This document shows, piece by piece, positions 1 to 9,979 of a stretch of DNA of 25,729 bases (positions are counted from its first letter, which is position 1; every line of letters begins with the position of its first letter). This DNA is from Chara braunii (Eukaryota; Streptophyta; Charophyceae; Charales; Characeae), in assembly GCA_003427395.1 (NCBI GenBank), contig BFEA01000877.1, positions 6,510 to 32,238 of the forward strand, written 5' to 3'. The position numbers were made by a program, and so were the translations under genes. The notes under the pieces were generated by a model. It did not search any database, was not told the origin of the DNA, and worked only from the letters and a program-made list of their open reading frames with translations.

Positions 1-83
<83 letters not shown>
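1..83. repeat. (CT)n microsatellite
   Basis: Pure CT dinucleotide run of 83 bases from the window edge; its true left end is outside. It grades into an impure pyrimidine tract rich in CTCTCT and CCCC up to about position 190. Typical eukaryotic nuclear simple repeat. Confidence 0.98.
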
Positions 84-87
<4 letters not shown>

Positions 88-2483
88 TCTCTCTTTCTCC
101 TTCTCCCCCTTTCATCCTTCCTCCTCTAGACCTCTCTTTCTCTCCCCCCCTTTTTATCACCTTGCTTTCTCTCTCCCTCTCTCTCATCCCCTCACTTGGC
201 ATATGACTAACCCTTCTCCCCTCACTTGGAAACATTGCCAGGGCACGGACGGTAAACGAAATCAGACTTCACTTGGTGGAGAAAGAGGGCAAGGAGAGGA
301 TAACCGGTCCCTTGTGCCACCAAGGAGGCAAAAGGGATAGGACGGTTGAAAAAGTCGGGGAAAGGCGGAATCCGGAAGATAACTTAAGTTGAAAGGGAGG
401 TCAGTTTGACTCAACCATTTCCCCGACTGCATGATTATGAGAAGAAAATCGGCTGATTGAGCAACAAGAGGGAACAAAGAGCAGCCAAAGAATTTGAAAA
501 GATAGGCATGTGGGAAGGGCTATGTGTTGAACCCTAATGGGGGATTGTATTTATCTTCTTGCTTGTGTGGGATTGTGCAGGTAAATGAGGGCTAAAAATG
601 CCTTAAGCGGGATAGAGGCAAGAGGAACTGGGCACCAAGAGGGAAAGGGAAGAGGGACAAAGGGGCTATGGGACCCTTGACATAGAGCCAACCCATGAAA
701 ATGACTTTTGCGCTTGAAGACTTGGAGTGTAAATGAAAGAGCAATCGTACCAAGGAAAATGTGATGTTGTGTGTGTGCATGCATATGAGGACCCCGAAAA
801 GACTAAGGGGCCTACTTCAATAAGGAAGAAAGAAAATTGTGAGACCCGATGGATGCGTAGAGGTGAGGGAGAGGACGGCTTCGCCGCACCCCGATGACGC
901 CATATAGCCACAATGCTTTGGGAAATGGTGTGTGGCCTAAGGATGACGCTTAGCCTACGCACAAAAGAAGAGAAACGCTCAAAGAATCCTTGGACTGCCT
1001 GCGCATTGGAAAGAGCAATTGCATGAGAAAACAACAAAGAATAAAAAAAAAGCAGCGTTGCGGAACGACCAGCGAGACTACCACCCGGCGTGAGGGCTGA
1101 GCTACATCCCCAATGCCAAAGCTCTGTCGCGCAATGACCCACCCCCATCCATCTCAAAGCACTAGGTGGGGGTGACCCTGGGACGAATGGCCCGCGCCCT
1201 GAGCATGAGTGTGGGCGGGCCGAGCCAACTGGGACCCGCAGTGGGGTCGACTAAGGCTCGAAAGTCTACCGGGGTTTGGCCCTACAACGTTTCGATAGAT
1301 TGGCGCGTCGTGCAGTGGTCGTTTATTTAGGCTTCCATCATAGCTAGACCCTGCCTTGGGCCTAGCGCTATTGGTTACAGTATCGGACTTTCGTCAAGGA
1401 GATTAAGGGATCGAGGCCGAGCGGCAACGACACGGGAACACCATAGTGGCGCGGCGGTGTCAGGATGGTGCTAGTATTTTCTTTTTCCTCGTTTCGTCAT
1501 ATCTTGACGATTAGAAGTTCTAAATAAATTTTATCATTGTTATTACTTTCATACTCCGATGACCTCTTGACTTGATGTGACGCCGGACTTAGTGGCCGTC
1601 ACGGTGACCGAGGACCTTGAGGGCGCGCTTTCCCTTGTTTGACCTACGGATTCCTGCGAGTTCGGGATGATGGTGAAAGCCATTGGTCCCACCGGCTTGA
1701 GACGCGGGCCGAGGGAGCGAACGTGCATGCGGGCCGAAAAGGGCGGGGAGGGGCTGTCCCTAGGTGGTGTGAAGCAGGCGCACCAAGGCCAGAGGCGCAG
1801 AGCTGCGGTGGTCGCCCACTAGGACCCGCCTTACCTGACCTGCACTTCAGGCTTTACAGTAGGCCCGCGCCCTCCCGCTCCCTGAAGGGTTGGGGTAAGC
1901 CAAGGGCAGTCGAGTACAGGCTGCGCATTCCAGTGCCATCCGTTGTCGGGTAGACTGATTCGGTCAGGCAGCCCTGCATTAACAGCAGTGGGCAGCGCCG
2001 AGGACTGCAGAGTGGGAGGCAACAGGCAGTGGGATTGGCCGGGCGGCGCTGTGTAGCGGGCGTGGGTCCGGTCGGGCAGTACCGGGCAGTGCTAGGCAAC
2101 GGCGGACGGGCGGGCCGGGGCAGATAGAAAGGACGCTCCGTTGAGGCGCTCGCTGGCAGGTGGTGAGAACAGCAAGGCCGAAGACGACGTGGCCAGGGAG
2201 TACGGAGTAGCAGTGGGCGGACCGCTGTGTCGAGGCGCTGTCGGTCGGAGGACAGGGATGAAGTAGGCGCAAAGAGGAAGCGACTGGGCAGCACCAGACA
2301 TCGGTGGGGAGAGCGAAGGCACTACGTGCGATGGGCGCTAGGCCTATGAGGCAAGGCAGGGAGGCGACGGGCAGCTGAGAACAGGTGAACAAGAGGCCGA
2401 ATCTGGGTGAGGATGTGCGCCGGATTCCTGCGCAGTAACGAAAGAACTGGCTATGGTCAAGATGGTAGGGGAGAGAGTTGAGA
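84..2483. other. Non-coding stretch, no gene recognised
   Basis: After the pyrimidine tract, about 240-1140 is purine-rich on the plus strand, so the minus strand is open in several frames simply because stops are rare there. About 1140-2460 is GC-rich. Open frames of 60-160 codons on the minus strand are proline-, serine- and leucine-rich with no recognisable domain. A modest 7-bp inverted repeat lies at 1189-1195/1215-1221. I see no promoter, RNA gene or transposon end that I could defend. Confidence 0.5.
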
Positions 2484-2951
2484 TTTCACTCGATCCTTGA
2501 TGGAATCGAGTGAAAGAAAGTGGTAAGTATGAGTTTCTAGACCAAGCGAATCTGAAGGTGAGGATAGTAAATAGATATAGAGGTTAGTGGAGAAGGTGGT
2601 GCGCCGAGAGGAAGAGCGGAAGCAGTGTGACACAAGTGATGAAGAAAGGGTGAATGAACCTGGACACGGTTGGCACCAGGTGCATCCGGAGAAAAAAATA
2701 AAGGTGGCGGGATGCTGAGCTGGGCGCGATCCGAACAACCTAACTCTCTCGTTCCTTAACGGAATCGAGAGAGAAAAGATGCATTCCCGGGGTTTTGACC
2801 CCGGGCGAATGAGATAGAATTGTTAGTTTTACCAATAGGTTAGTAGTTTAGGAGATTAGTAAGGAAGGCAATGCGCGGAGGATGTCGGAGGTGGATATGG
2901 CAGGGATAGAAAAACAAAGATCTCACTCGGCTCTGGTCGGAACCGAGCGAG
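2484..2951. repeat. Hairpin family A, three copies (CTCG core)
   Basis: Three inverted repeats share a CTCG...GGAAYCGAG core. Copy 1 has a perfect 11-bp stem, 2484-2494 with 2505-2515 (TTTCACTCGAT / ATCGAGTGAAA), loop 10 nt. Copy 2 pairs 2744-2751 with 2766-2773 (CTCTCTCG / CGAGAGAG), continued inward by TTCC/GGAA around one bulged base. Copy 3 pairs 2922-2930 with 2943-2951 (CTCACTCGG / CCGAGCGAG, 8 of 9). The outer arms differ (TCA/TGA against TCT/AGA) yet remain complementary. They are dispersed in non-coding DNA and could be transcribed structures or remnants of a small hairpin transposon. Confidence 0.75.
2782..2811. repeat. Inverted repeat, 11 paired bases
   Basis: CATTC + CCGGGG (2782-2792) pairs with CCCCGG + GAATG (2799-2811), with a two-base GC bulge on the right arm and a 6-nt loop. 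It sits just right of hairpin A2 and is unlike family A. No function is evident. Confidence 0.75.
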
Positions 2952-4930
2952 CTAATAGGCTAAATAGGGGTTCTTGAACGTTGTGAGTTCAATGGCATGG
3001 TCGAATTTTGTGATGGGGACGCGGATTTAGTGTTGTGGGATCCATAGGATGCGCGTAGGAGAACAAGGGGTTGTGTACGTTAATGTATCTTTCCATATTC
3101 TAGCGAAAGGTACATGCTCATTTTGCACACTTGGAGGGGAAGTTTGCTCGGTGTTACTTCATTCGGCATCTAACCCTCTTTCTGTTACTATCATCAGAAC
3201 ACTGTCGGTCGTCTTTGTTGGACACGGTCAAAGGGGTAGTGTGCCCGTTGGAACGAAGGAGGGGGGGAGCCGACTTACCTGGCAAACCGGCGATTCTAGG
3301 CGAACCGAAATTCGAGTCACAGTGTCGAGCAGAAGGGAGCAGCAGCGAGCGCCTACCTGAAAGCAGCAGCTGGACTGGGAATCTACACCTATGATGTGGC
3401 GGAAGGCTCATTCCAAATTTTTGTTCGTCGACCGACCGAAACAACGAGGGACAACCGCAGAGTCTGAAGACTTACCTGCGGGTGGTGCGTTGCACATCCT
3501 TGCGGTGAAGTAACGGAGAAGGAGGGGGCTCAAGCAAATAGCGAATACTTACTTGTCGGAGTCGAAGTAGTTTGCCTCACGGTTACAGTCGGGCTGAACC
3601 CGAGTCAAGTAAGGACCTTAGCAAGATTGACGAGAGAAGAGAAGTGCAAGTACCTGTTCATTATGAGGTTCCGCATGAGAAGATTTTGTAGCCACCTTTT
3701 GGTTGTTGTTCAGTGCTCGAGTGGTGTACTATTGTCGTAGAAACGAATTGTCACCAATATGCCTGCACTCCGTTGCTGAACCTATAGTGCTGAAAACTGA
3801 GGTGGGTATGCCAATAGGCCCTAGAGTGGGTGGGTACGTACCTGACCAGGTCTCAGCAGGAGATTCAGTCGAGGAAAAGAGTGAAGTCAGTTGCTGGCTT
3901 GGAGATTCATACGCCGACCCGTGCGCTGTCTACCCTATCGGTAACTGTGTTGTATAGCACGGAGCAGCAAAGAGTTAAGAACTGCAGGTTACTTGCTGGT
4001 TGGTGTGCTGTCTATTTGGCTGCCTGGGATAGTCAGGAGCAGAGTTACCAGTTTGGTGACTTGCCTGTTGGCCAGAGTGTTGCTCATGCCGCGGACCAGA
4101 ATAGAGTGAGGGCGGCCGTAGGCCGGATACTGGTCGGGGCTGAGGACGAGCTGCACAATCAAAGGCACGCATTATGCCTGTTGAGTGGCTAGTCGAACTA
4201 TATAGCAGGTTGCCATAGCACGAGAGGAAGACTGTATGTTTGGCTCCCAGCCTGGGTTTTGAGCCACGGCCATTGCGTTCCGGGCCTACATACGTGGCAG
4301 AGAGACGAAGTTGCTGAAAGAGAGTTGTTGCTGCGAACCAAGAGGTCGTCAGAAAGTCAGCAACTAGCGGTTTGACTTCAGTTGACCGGTGACCGCGTGC
4401 TTTGTCCATCATTGCGGGGTCATCAGGCGACTGAAGGTATCAAGGCCATGTCGAGCGAGTCTGAGAGCACCCCTCTTGGATCTGAGAGTCTGAAATCCAT
4501 CTTCTTCTGCCCTTCTTACTCTAAGTCTGGTCCATTGGTTCTGAGAGGGCGACAGGCGGGATTGCAACCCGTAATCCTTGCCAAGGCCTCTGTGGGAGGT
4601 TCGCCCCACCGATTGCGGAAGCTCTGCCGGAACTCAGGAGGAGTTCTGGAGGCAGGGAATTAAAGGTAACCATTGTTTTCTTTCTATAAACCCGGTATAG
4701 CCCCTATCTGTATCGCCCATTGCATGTTTGACTGAGCATATGATATGCGGCCCTACTTTGACTTTTTGTCTGACGTTCAGGACTTAAACCAGATTATATA
4801 GAGGAATGTTTGGGCAATATCAGTTTCAGCTTTCGTTGGCTGTGTGAAAGCAGACTGTTTCAAGGGATTGCATCTGGAAAAGGGCAAGATTGAAGGTTGT
4901 TTCGCATAAAGGTTGACTGGGTCACTAAGG
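2952..4930. other. Non-coding stretch, no gene recognised
   Basis: No open frame here resembles a known family. The longest are 145 codons on the minus strand (3975-4412) and 120 codons on the plus strand (3830-4192), both with odd composition and no motif. The part 3270-3845 is described separately because of clustered splice-donor-like words on the minus strand. Confidence 0.45.
3273..3841 (-). other. Cluster of splice-donor-like AG|GT sites
   Basis: Read on the minus strand, six donor-like words follow one another: GTACGT (3836-3841), GTACTT (3648-3653), GTAAGT (3547-3552), GTAAGT (3470-3475), GTAGGC (3351-3356) and GTAAGT (3273-3278). Five are preceded by CAG and one by CAA. Several are preceded by pyrimidine-rich sequence ending in CAG, so the acceptor and donor consensus abut. 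This could mark exons of an unrecognised spliced gene, or ratchet-type (recursive) splice points in a long intron. No convincing coding frame connects them, so a real gene is unproven. Confidence 0.25.
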
Positions 4931-5776
4931 CTGGGAGGCCCCCATAAGTTTGGGGAGACCCAGTGCTTTGTTTATCTTGGATTGTCTGGAGCATCAAACA
5001 ATTCTATAAGTTTAGGTGGTCTTGTTGCTCTGACTTGTGAGGGCTGTTTGTGATTGACTTTTCAGGGGCCAAGTGCGTTTTGTAAGTTGAGGTGCCTTGG
5101 TTGCCTTGGTTATTTTGGGTTTCCTCTGTTTATTTGGTTCTCAACGAGGAGGTCTGAGTCGTTCTGTAAGTTTAGGTGGCTCAAACTCTTCCTGCTTTAT
5201 TTTGAGAAAATGAACCTGACAAAGGGGCAAACCGTTCAATAAGTTCAGGTGGTCTAGCCCAATGTCACGCACAACTTGGATTAGATAGGAACGAATCAGG
5301 CAGGGAGTCAGACTGTTCTGTAAGTTCAGGTGGTCTGACTCAAAGCCTCGCACATGTTAGAACCCAAAGGTTATAATTTAGCTATATTTTATTACTATCC
5401 TATTTATGAACAAGCCAATCAGACTGTTCTATAAGTTTAGGTGGTCTGACTACAGCCTATCATACCCTGAAGAGAGTATAATTAAGAATATAACTGAAGG
5501 TAATTTGGGCCGACTGAGCATTGTTTTTAAGATGAATGGCTCAGTCCTACGTCCACCTTGAAGATAAAGTTCAGATATATATATATATAACTTGACTATT
5601 TAAACAATTTAGGGCGACTAGAATGGCCTAGTCATATGCTCAAAGAAGAGAAAAGTTTTGGTGCCCTGTGTTTGTGTATACTTTGGCTAAGTTAGGCACA
5701 TTCCATAAGTTTGGTTGGCCTGACTTTATGCCTGGCTAAGTAAGGCACATTCCATAAGTTTTGGTGTCCTGACCTT
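4931..5776. repeat. Hairpin family B array, about ten copies
   Basis: Degenerate copies of a core near TTCTRTAAGTTYAGGTGG recur every 50-110 bp, each flanked by complementary arms. Arms: 4931-4935/4959-4963; 4989-4997/5022-5030 (one mismatch); 5069-5073/5096-5100; 5152-5160/5178-5186; 5225-5233/5251-5260 (one bulge and one mismatch); 5305-5313/5333-5341 (perfect, GAGTCAGAC/GTCTGACTC); 5419-5424/5444-5449; 5512-5519/5539-5546 (perfect, GACTGAGC/GCTCAGTC); 5689-5697/5718-5726 (AAGTTAGGC/GCCTGACTT, one wobble); 5738-5746/5767-5776 (weaker). Arm sequences differ almost completely between several copies, but the pairing is kept. Known role: none that I recognise. Confidence 0.8.
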
Positions 5777-5871
5777 ATGCCTTATGTAAGTTGGGTATAA
5801 GGGGTTAAATCATTGAAAGATCATGAGCTATTATTTGTTAAGATTGACTTGAAGATGGTGAAAGTACTTAC

Positions 5872-6051
5872 CTTTGTGGTTTGGCCTGCATGTGACCGAG
5901 TGAGGCTACTACTTAGTTTGAGTTTCAGTTTGATGGGTAGTTGCTTTAGTCGCTCGCCACGTGCTAGAGCCATAGGAGTCAGTTTCAATTCCTGCATTTT
6001 CTGAGCTAAGTTTATTTTACTTAGATCAATTCTCGCATTTTCTGGGATCAT
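5872..6051 (-). other. Possible exon ending in a consensus donor
   Basis: The minus strand has an open frame of about 60 codons up to 5872, with a protein-like composition (alternating Lys, Leu, Gln, Ala), directly followed by AAG|GTAAGT, a textbook 5' splice site (GTAAGT at 5866-5871). A possible acceptor (CCCAG) lies near 6038-6042. Against it, part of this stretch is a short direct repeat (CAATTCYYGCATTTTCTG at about 5987 and 6029), the peptide matches no family that I know, and no partner exon was found. Confidence 0.15.
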
Positions 6052-6410
6052 TTTGTTATACTTTGGCTTTGTATAAATTTTGGTAAGCTACTTTCTCTAC
6101 GGCAAGCGCTGCCGAAATTTCTACAAATCCAAGGAGTTAGTCAAAATTTGGATTTCCAAAGTTCTATTTGTCTAATTCACATATATGGCTTAGTAGAAAT
6201 CTGAGAAGTCTCATTTTTTAAAGGGAGTGCTACCCAATTTTTTGCTAATTCAGAGAGATAGACAAAATTAAACTTTCGGGAGTGAAAAGTTATTTGTCTT
6301 TTTATATTTGGGCTGATATAAATTCTGAAAATGCACTTTTCCTACGGGAAGCGCTGCCGAAATTTTCTTAGTTTGAAGGAGATAGATTATATTTTGAAAG
6401 GTAGCGATTC
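5987..6410. repeat. Diverged tandem repeats (~42 bp and ~122 bp)
   Basis: A short pair at about 5987 and 6029 shares GCATTTTCTGRG. From about 6058 three diverged units of about 122 bp follow (starting near 6058, 6179 and 6302). Each has a TTTGGCT-like start, a TATAAATTYTG-like word, then a small hairpin and AAGGAG. Two of the hairpins read CGGCAAGCGCTGCCG (about 6099) and CGGGAAGCGCTGCCG (about 6345); the middle unit has GGGAGTGCTACCC (about 6222). Non-coding. Confidence 0.65.
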
Positions 6411-7347
6411 TGGCGACCCACTCCATACAGGGGAGATTATGTCAGGGTCTACCTTTGCTTTGGGCACTGCTTAAGGGTAGATTCAAACTTAGTTAATTAA
6501 GATGATTTGAGTGAGATCGCGATATGGGGATTATTCTCCATGGACTTATAGGTTTATCCTGGGGATTGGCCTGTCTTGTGTTACAAGTCCTCTTTATCGT
6601 ATTGATTCAGGATTTGGACTAGTTTCAGCTTGATCCTACAAGGATCATCTTCTGTTATCACTGATAACAGGTCGGTTGCCAATTCGTCGGTTTACGACTC
6701 AACTCCAATCTACTCCTGTCACTCAACCTAAAGGCGTTGGCCTTCTGATTTGAACTGTTTTGTTGTGTTCTCGCCCGAACTTTATTTGAATGGTCATTTA
6801 AAGAAAAGTACTAAGTATTTTATTTTGAGGAGTTGCACAAGAGGGAGGCTTGTATGGATAAAAACAAGGGGTGTGAGTGCAGAGAATGGTTGAAGTTGAC
6901 CCCGTTTAGTGCATGAACTTTCAGTTGAATCTTTGATGTGATTGCAAGTATGTTTGGTGATTCGGGCTTTGGATTGATTGTCTGCGATCATATACATATA
7001 TATGGCTGACTGAAGTCCCACTATGACTGTGAGAAGTGATCGTCCTATATTACTAACCCTCTATATATATGTGTATACATATGTCTCGAGTGTTTCGTGC
7101 GGCCTGTTGTGACCGCGCGTAAGGGTTAAACAGATTACGGGTTTGAGAGAAAAGGGAGATCCCCTTTTATCTTTTTGTTTTTTTAGAGGTTTTTATAGTC
7201 GGACGTTGATCCTGGGCCGGGATTCAAGGTCCTTGTCCAGGACATCCCAAGCCCTAGACTCTGCAGGGAAAGAATCTGCCCCCGTGTAGAGCCTATTTGC
7301 CTTGCCTACCAAGACGCTCAGACCAAAGGCCGGAGGTCTCGCGACGG
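6411..7347. other. Non-coding stretch, no gene recognised
   Basis: AT-rich sequence with no supported open frame. It holds two small perfect hairpins (listed separately) and TATA-rich words around 6980-7085. The phrase near 6410-6450 (TCTGGCGACCCACTCC) vaguely resembles a retroelement leader, but no LTR end or primer-binding match could be defended. Confidence 0.4.
6631..6670. repeat. Two adjacent perfect small hairpins
   Basis: TGATCCT (6631-6637) pairs with AGGATCA (6641-6647) across a 3-nt loop, and CTGTTATC (6652-6659) pairs with GATAACAG (6663-6670) across a 3-nt loop. They are only four bases apart. There is no T-run behind them, so they are not simple terminators. Confidence 0.75.
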
Positions 7348-7401
7348 TTGCACGACTATTCCTTTAGTCGTGCAATATCGTGAGGGATAAGACCCTCACG
7401 A
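7348..7401. repeat. Two back-to-back perfect hairpins (11 and 9 bp)
   Basis: TTGCACGACTA (7348-7358) pairs perfectly with 7365-7375 around a 6-nt loop. Two bases later TCGTGAGGG (7378-7386) pairs with CCCTCACGA (7393-7401), again with a 6-nt loop. Further inverted repeats follow: GACACT/AGTGTC (7414-7427), AAGCGGT (7430-7436)/ACCGCTT (7454-7460), a 14-bp palindrome GTCCCGCGCGGGAC (7563-7576) and CTCGTCG (7735-7741)/CGACGAG (7747-7753). Confidence 0.85.
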
Positions 7402-8095
7402 CACTTCGAGTCTGACACTTGAGTGTCATAAGCGGTACTCGGATCCACGAGGGACCGCTTGATTATGGGCACTACATAGTACGCCATCATTGCGACTGCT
7501 TGCTAACCCTTGCATTGCGAGTCGATATAAGCTAGCGCAGTGTCCGCGCGGTTTTATACTAAGTCCCGCGCGGGACGCCTATCCAATTTCCGCATCGGAA
7601 AGTTATGGGATGGCTACCGAGGGACTAGGAGCGTCGTCGCGTTGTTTGTGTTGTGTCGTTTCGCGTGTATGTGTATGTGTCCTATTTTTTTTTTTGTTCG
7701 TAAAGTGGTGTGTGTGTGGTGTGTGGGATGCGTCCTCGTCGACCGACGACGAGTCGCGCTTGGGACCTCAGCCCCCCAAGATGTTGGTTCGCGTGCGGGT
7801 TCGATAGAGGCGTATTACCACGCGTACCCCCTATGCTACAACAAACGAGAAACGCCATCGGCTGGTCCACCTCTGTGATTGCAACTGATTAGCCTTTGTA
7901 CTGTGGGTTGGTAGCTCGGCGGGGATACGCCCACCGAAGGGAGGTGACAACTCCCGTAAGGNGGAGGTAAGTCGTGCCTCGTGTAGGCCCTATCCTGTCG
8001 TAGGGGCTCACGGGAGGTATGACTGGCGCACTCGGCCTGAGCGGCTTGCGGAAGCTCCATGTATATTGTGACGAAGGATTTAAACCAACTCGTGC
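7402..8095. other. GC-rich stretch with inverted repeats, no gene
   Basis: Contains the smaller inverted repeats named with the 7348 pair, a GT-rich patch (about 7665-7730) and a single unresolved base at 7962. Overlapping open frames of about 100 codons at 7490-7878 show no domain. It may be 5' flank or leader of the decayed element that follows, but no LTR was identified. Confidence 0.4.
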
Positions 8096-8860
8096 GTGAC
8101 GCGGTCGGGAGGGTCCCGCGTTGCCTCGTGCGGTGCCAGACCGATGCGCTCGACAGGCGGAAACGATATGCCGCCGCTTGGTGGGGAAGCGGTCTCCTTC
8201 TACCCCTCAACGAAGATAAATGTGGATAAGAGGATTGCCCTACAAGAGGCAAGACTAGGAAACAAGCCTGAGGTCGGTGGGACCTCCAGCTTCGCCCGCG
8301 TCCAAATGACAGAGGCACCGGGACGTGTGTCCATAAGGGAGCCACAAGTCTTTAGCATCAAGTTCATTGAAACCAAGCCTTAAGAAGAGGGATCGTGCCT
8401 GAGAGTAAGGACCCACTTAGGGGTCGGGTCATCTAAAAGCAACGAAGTCACGACAGTGGGCAAAGGGAAGAGGAGTGGCGAAGATGACCAACTAATAGTC
8501 GACGCGAAAACCACGGAGGAAAGAAAGGGGGAGGAGCCCTCGTCGCCGAAATCACCTAGAAAGAAGGGACCGAAGAAATTCGAGATGAAGTGCACCTTGG
8601 ACGAGATAGACACAGTTGCGCCCCTGCGAAGGACTCTAATGCAACCGATGCAATGTACTCTTTTGGTGTACTTAGCGGCAAACAAAAATGCTATATACGA
8701 ACTCATAAGCATCACCGAGAAGGTGAGGATTCCGCTCACGGGTGGTCCAACCGTTCCGGGTGATGGGCCCGCCAAAGAAGAAGTACAGTCCTCTCGAATT
8801 ACGATGGAAGAACTGCCAACAAATTTCTTCTCGGAGGAGGAGGCCAAAAAATTCTATGTA
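8096..8860 (+). pseudogene. Decayed Gag/pre-protease region of a Ty3-like element
   Basis: A single reading frame runs from about 8096 to 8860, broken by TAA at 8381-8383 and closed by TGA at 8861-8863. The second half is rich in charged residues (EERKGEEP, SPKSPRKKG), followed by a segment with hydrophobic alternation (TLLVYLAANKNAIYELI) and a Thr/Pro linker. In some Ty3/gypsy polyproteins a similar charged linker and helical segment come just before the aspartic protease, and the next feature is exactly that in the same frame. No zinc knuckle was seen. The assignment rests mainly on the neighbour; the first 95 codons alone are unrecognised. Confidence 0.5.
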
Positions 8861-8863
8861 TGA

Positions 8864-9240
8864 GGGAGCGGCCAACTCCAAGCCGTGGTGAGTGGGAAGA
8901 AGATGAGAGCCCTGGTGGACAATGGGTCCGAATCTACCGTGTGTCAAGACTCTATTGCAAGGGAGGTAGGGTTAGAAGTGGATAGGGAAGTGTCACAACC
9001 ATGCTGGCTGCGTACAACAAGTTCCAACCGGCGGAGGGGATGTGTCACAACCCCATGATCGAGGTCACCGGCGTAGAAGCTACCGTCCCAATATTCTCGG
9101 TAAAGGAGTGTTCCTCCCAGTTGATCCTCGGGCAAACGTGGCTAAGCGAGGTCCACGCTACCACGGTCGACCTTCCGGACGGGAGCCAGACCATCTCGAT
9201 TCAAAGTCCGGACGGAATTAGAGTAGTCCTGAGGACAGTG
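8864..9240 (+). pseudogene. Retropepsin-like aspartic protease fragment
   Basis: Continues the upstream frame after TGA 8861-8863. It contains ALVDNGSESTVCQDSI followed by AREVGL: the flap-and-active-site pattern of retroviral-type proteases, with the catalytic Asp at 8918-8920. The usual D-[ST]-G reads D-N-G here. A frameshift near 8990-9000 moves the reading to the frame starting at 9001, where the protease C-terminal signature appears as LILGQTWLSEV. After about 9240 there is no reverse transcriptase, only unrelated purine-rich DNA, so the element is truncated directly after protease. With a stop, a frameshift and truncation it cannot be functional. It is a different lineage from the copies at 15-24 kb. 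Confidence 0.75.
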
Positions 9241-9849
9241 AATGCTCAGGATGAGTGGAACCGAACCAGTATTCCAAGGAAGAAAGAAGCCCAGTCACGA
9301 GTATGCCGGTGTCGGGACTGGTGAGCCCCGAATAACTTCTCATTACTCAAGAGTCTGAATATAGACGAATTGTGCACAACAGAGAAATCTGGAGAGAGGA
9401 GGTAGGAGAGAAAAAGACAAAAGATTAGGCCGCAGGAGGGAGTGATATCTTGGGGTGAGAACCACAGGAGGAGAAAACCAGCGACTGCACGAGAATAAGC
9501 GCAGGAACAAGGGCATATAGGACGTAGCATGAGGCCGGGAGGGCTATTGGAACTCAGCAAGACTAACGCCAAAGGACCTTCAAACCAGCAAACGTGGCAT
9601 GACAGCGACAAAGAAATGAGGGAGTCGAGAGATGGACGGCCCGGAGACCGTGGGAAACGGGAGAACGAGGGCCCAACATGGGGGCCACCTACGGGAGCCT
9701 CGGGTTGGAGTTCCCGCGGCACGCGCAAGGCGTAAGAAAGACAAGGGAGAAGGGTCACCGTGGGGCGGCAAAAGGCCCAAGGGACATGAGACACCTCGGG
9801 GAAAGGCACACGTGGGACTAAGGAAAAATAATGGCATCCGGGGCGAAAT

Positions 9850-9979
9850 GTGTCGGGGACCACCCGCGAGATTAAGTGTCGGGGACCGCCGGTGGGACTA
9901 AGTGTCAGGGACCGCCGGTGGGACTAAGTGTCGGGGACCGCTGGTGGGACTAAGTGTCGGGGACCGCCGCCGAGACGGA
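9850..9979. repeat. 26-bp tandem repeat, about five units
   Basis: Units begin at 9850, 9876, 9902, 9928 and 9954, each close to GTGTCGGGGACCGCCGGTG followed by GGACTAA. The middle three are nearly identical; the first and last are diverged. GC-rich minisatellite, non-coding. Confidence 0.9.

Noticed and set aside
666-1157. 163-codon minus-strand open frame
   Set aside because: Same cause: purine-rich plus strand. No recognisable domain, signal peptide or family pattern.
1979-2392. Overlapping minus-strand frames in GC-rich DNA (up to 146 codons)
   Set aside because: Several frames are open at once, composition is biased (Pro, Arg, Ser, Cys), and there is no motif, splice signal or conservation clue.
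4931-5776. CRISPR-like or tRNA-like array
   Set aside because: Spacing is irregular, cores are degenerate, and no cloverleaf or identical direct repeats exist; the sequence is eukaryotic in character.
6410-6450. Possible retroelement primer-binding site (TCTGGCGACCC)
   Set aside because: No LTR end, no tRNA 3'-end match beyond a few bases, and no gag downstream.
7962-7962. Single N as another contig-overlap join
   Set aside because: Flanks do not repeat each other, unlike 15865 and 23658; likely just an unresolved base. The same applies to 14850 and 14852.
7836-8345. 169-codon minus-strand open frame
   Set aside because: Crosses an unresolved base and lies antisense to the gag-like remnant; no domain.
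9246-9863. 205-codon minus-strand open frame
   Set aside because: The plus strand is strongly purine-rich, so the minus strand lacks stop codons by composition. The protein is a Pro/Ser/Leu/Phe-rich string without domains, and the frame overlaps a tandem repeat edge and the protease remnant.
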